Positions 61,001-64,000 of a stretch of 64,000 nt of DNA are shown here, piece by piece. A program made the position numbers and the translations under genes. This stretch comes from Mastigias papua (lineage: Eukaryota > Cnidaria > Scyphozoa > Rhizostomeae > Mastigiidae). The DNA is taken from positions 1,194,185 to 1,258,184 of the forward strand of contig OZ025284.1 in assembly GCA_964019165.1 (NCBI GenBank). Reading direction: 5' to 3'. A model generated the notes under the pieces. That model was not told the origin of the DNA. It did no database searches and saw only the letters and a program-made list of their open reading frames with translations. Positions within the stretch are counted from its first letter, which is position 1. The number at the start of each line of letters is the position of its first letter.

Positions 61001-64000
61001 AATTGATTGATTTTGATTGAACATTGAAAAGTGATGAAAATGAGCCATGTTTGGCCAAAAAGTAAGGCTATAGCCTTGGTATTTTGCCAAAAAATGACCA
61101 AATTTGAAATTGATTGATTTTGATTGAACATTGAAAAGTGATGAAAATGAGCCAGTTTTGGCCAAAAAGTAAGGCTATAGCCTTGGTATTTTGCCAAAAA
61201 ATGACCAAATTTGAAATTGATTGATCTTGATTGAACATTGAAAAGTGATGAAAATGAGCCATTTTTGGCCAAAAAGTAAGGCTATAGCCTTGGTATTTTG
61301 CCAAAAAATGACCAAATTTGAAATTGATTGATCTTGATTGAACATTGAAAAGTGATGAAAATGAGCCATTTTTGGCCAAAAAGTAAGGCTATAGCCTTGG
61401 TATTTTGCCAAAACATGACCAAATTTGAAATTGATTGATCTTGATTGCACATTGAAAAGCGATGAAAATGAGCCATTTGTGGCCAAAAAGTAAGGCTATA
61501 GCCTTGGTATTTGACCAAAAAATGACCAAATTTGAAATTGATTGATTTTGATTGAACATTGAAAAGTGATGAAAATGAGCCATGTTTGGCCAAAAAGTAA
61601 GGCTATAGCCTTGGTATTTTGCCAAAAAATGACCAAATTTGAAATTGATTGATTTTGATTGAACATTGAAAAGTGATGAAAATGAGCCATTTTTGGCCAA
61701 AAAGTAAGGCTATAGCCTTGGTATTTTGCCAAAAAATGACCAAATTTGAAATTGATTGATTTTGATTGAACATTGAAAAGTGATGAAAATGAGCCATTTT
61801 TGGCCAAAAAGTAAGGCTATAGCCTTGGTATTTTGGTGAAAAATGACCAATTTTGAAATTGATTGATTTTGATTGAACATTGAAAAGTGATGAAAATGAG
61901 CCATTTTTGGCCAAAAAGTAAGGCTATAGCCTTGGTATTTTGCCACAAAAAGACCAAATTTGAAATTGATTGATTTTGATTGAACATTGAAAAGTGATGA
62001 AAATGAGCCATTTTTGGCCAAAAAGTAAGGCTATAGCCTTGGTATTTTGCCAAACAATGACCAAATTTGAAATTGATTGATTTTGATTGAACATTGAAAA
62101 GTGATGAAAATGAGCCATTTTTGGCCAAAAAGTAAGGCTATAGCCTTGGTATTTGACCAAAAAATGACCAAATTTGAAATTGATTGATTTTGATTGCAGA
62201 TTGAAAAGTGATGAAAATGAGCCATTTTTGGCCAAAAAGTAAGGCTATAGCCTTGGTATTTGACCAAAAAATGACCAAATTTGAAATTGATTGATTTTGA
62301 TTGAACATTGAAAAGTGATGAAAATGAGCCATGTTTGGCCAAAAAGTAAGGCTATAGCCTTGGTATTTTGCCAAAAAATGACCAAATTTGAAATTGATTG
62401 ATTTTGATTGAACATTGAAAAGTGATGAAAATGAGCCAGTTTTGGCCAAAAAGTAAGGCTATAGCCTTGGTATTTTGCCAACAAATGACCAAATTTGAAA
62501 TTGATTGATTTTGATTGAACATTGAAAAGTGATGAAAATGAGCCATTTTTGGCCAGAAGGTAAGGCTATAGCCTTGGTATTTTGCCAAAAAATGACCAAA
62601 TTTGAAATTGATTGATTTTGATTGAACATTGAAAAGTGATGAAAATGAGCCATTTTTGGCCAAAAAGTAAGGCTATAGCGTTGGTATTTTGCCAAAAAAT
62701 GACCAAATTTGAAATTGATTGATTTTGATTGAACATTGAAAAGTGATGAAAATGAGCCATTTTTGGCCAAAAAGTAAGGCTATAGCCTTGGTATTTTGCC
62801 AAAAAATGACCAAATTTGAAATTGATTGACTTTGATTGAACATTGAAAAGTGATGAAAATGAGCCATTTTTGGCCAAAAAGTAAGGCTATGGCGTTGGTA
62901 TTTTGCCAAAAAATGACCAAATTTGAAATTGATTGATTTTGATTGAACATTGAAAAGTGATGAAAATGAGCCATTTTTGGCCAAAAAGTAAGGCTATAGC
63001 CTTGGTATTTTGCCAAAAAATGACCAAATTTGAAATTGATTGATTTTGATTGAACATTGAAAAGTGATGAAAATGAGCCATTTTTGGCCAAAAAGTAAGG
63101 CTATAGCCTTGGTATTTTGCCAAAAAATGACCAAATTTGAAATTGATTGATTTTGATTGAACATTGAAAAGTGATGAAAATGAGCCATTTTTGGCCAAAA
63201 AGTAAGGCTATAGCCTTGGTATTTTGCCAAACAATGACCAAATTTGAAATTGATTGATTTTGATTGAACATTGAAAAGTGATGAAAATGAGCCATTTTTG
63301 GCCAAAAAGTAAGGCTATAGCCTTGGTATTTTGCCAAAAAATGACCAAATTTGAAATTGATTGATTTTGATTGAACATTGAAAAGTGATGAAAATGAGCC
63401 ATTTTTGGCCAAAAAGTAAGGCTATAGCCTTGGTATTTTGCCAAAAAATGACCAAATTTGAAATTGATTGATTTTGATTGAACATTGAAAAGTGATGAAA
63501 ATGAGCCATTTTTGGCCAAAAAGTAAGGCTATAGCCTTGGTATTTTGCCAAAAAATGACCAAATTTGAAATTGATTGATTTTGATTGAACATTGAAAAGT
63601 GATGAAAATGAGCCATTTTTGGCCAAAAAGTAAGGCTATAGCCTTGGTATTTTGCCAAAAAATGACCAAATTTGAAATTGATTGATTTTGATTGAACATT
63701 GAAAAGTGATGAAAATGAGCCATTTTTGGCCAAAAAGTAAGGCTATAGCCTTGGTATTTTGCCAAAAAATGACCAAATTTGAAATTGATTGATTTTGATT
63801 GAACATTGAAAAGTGATGAAAATGAGCCATTTTTGGCCAAAAAGTAAGGCTATAGCCTTGGTATTTTGCCAAAAAATGACCAAACTTGAAATTGATTGAG
63901 TTTGATTGAACATTGAAAAGTGATGAAAATGAGCCAGTTTTGGCCAAAAAGTAAGGCTATAGCCTTGGTATTTTGCCAACAAATGACCAAATTTGAAATT
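58072..64000. repeat. 17-unit and 29-unit segmental duplications at the right edge
   Basis: The rare double change GGCTATGGCG occurs at 59782 and 62885, 3103 bp (29 units) apart, and the units from about 59.25 to 60.9 kb match 62.35 kb to the window end. A second relation of 1819 bp (17 units) links 58.07-59.1 kb with 59.9-60.95 kb. The duplication continues beyond the window. Confidence 0.88.

Larger units (their letters stand above)
11369..64000. repeat. 107-bp satellite DNA array, about 490 units, extends past the window
   Basis: One head-to-tail tandem array of a 107-bp unit. Reference unit: 11581-11687, starting at GGCTATAGCC. It spans 14,768 bp left of the N gap and 37,664 bp right of it, 138 and 352 unit lengths respectively. 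Most units differ from the consensus at 0-4 positions; some differ by 1-2 bp in length. The consensus has 33 G/C in 107 bp (31% GC) and no CpG. Unit landmarks: palindrome GGCTATAGCC at 1-10 (extended to 14 bp by flanking AA and TT), CAAATTTG at 34-41, and TTTTTGGCCAAAAA at 90-103. The left-most unit (11369-11476) is truncated and diverged, as expected at an array edge. No transposon termini or known protein-coding remnant is visible. All three minus-strand frames are open except for one TAG per unit in one frame; this produces spurious overlapping frames. Confidence 0.98.

Noticed and set aside
11346..63982. Hundreds of overlapping minus-strand reading frames of about 64-281 codons
   Set aside because: They are the 107-bp unit read in all three frames in turn, because 107 is not a multiple of three and the minus strand has one stop per unit in one frame. 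Small indels merely lengthen or shorten them. The same DNA is read in every frame, there is no domain, and no start context is specific to one copy.
11369..64000. CRISPR array
   Set aside because: There are no unique spacers between repeats; whole 107-bp units are repeated head to tail in an animal-type genome.
11369..64000. CENP-B box in the satellite
   Set aside because: No segment of the unit resembles the mammalian CENP-B box core, and the consensus lacks the CpG dinucleotides that the box contains.

Overview
The window looks like nuclear DNA from an animal, probably a marine invertebrate; that placement is tentative. The only confident host gene is a failed-axon-connections (FAX/FAXC) homologue at 3392-4759. 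The rest is non-coding or repetitive, AT-rich DNA, and there are no operons or bacterial signals.

Layout. (1) 1-1113 holds two minus-strand genes 22 bp apart: the N-terminus of a P-loop ATPase resembling giant-virus (A32-type) packaging ATPases, and an ankyrin-type protein with repeats of the kind common in giant viruses. Together they suggest an endogenous large-DNA-virus remnant, though transfer from a protist is not excluded. (2) 1114-2370 is very AT-rich and ends in two minisatellites (about 26-bp and 12/24-bp units). Base composition becomes host-like near 2.4 kb. (3) 3392-4759 is the FAX-like gene, uninterrupted by introns, with a good splice donor 28 nt past the stop. (4) 4760-11368 is about 6.6 kb with no convincing gene. 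(5) 11369-64000 is one head-to-tail satellite array of a 107-bp unit, about 490 units, running off the right edge and broken once by exactly 200 N.

The satellite is the main discovery. Its 107-bp consensus (31% GC, no CpG) contains two perfect 14-bp palindromes separated by only 2 bp, inside a larger imperfect inverted repeat. Its A/T tracts are spaced at roughly helical intervals. The array is a mosaic of subfamilies marked by coupled changes at unit positions 20-24. It carries nested segmental duplications of 7, 9, 10, 11, 12, 14, 15, 16, 17, 19, 27 and 29 units rather than one fixed higher-order repeat. The hundreds of overlapping minus-strand reading frames of about 103 codons in the array are by-products of the repeat, not genes.

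No gene here clearly works with another. The biological questions are whether the satellite is (peri)centromeric or heterochromatic, how it expanded beside a conserved gene, and whether the virus-like pair is a true integration. Database searches, read mapping and copy counting could not be run; all repeat statements come from reading the sequence.
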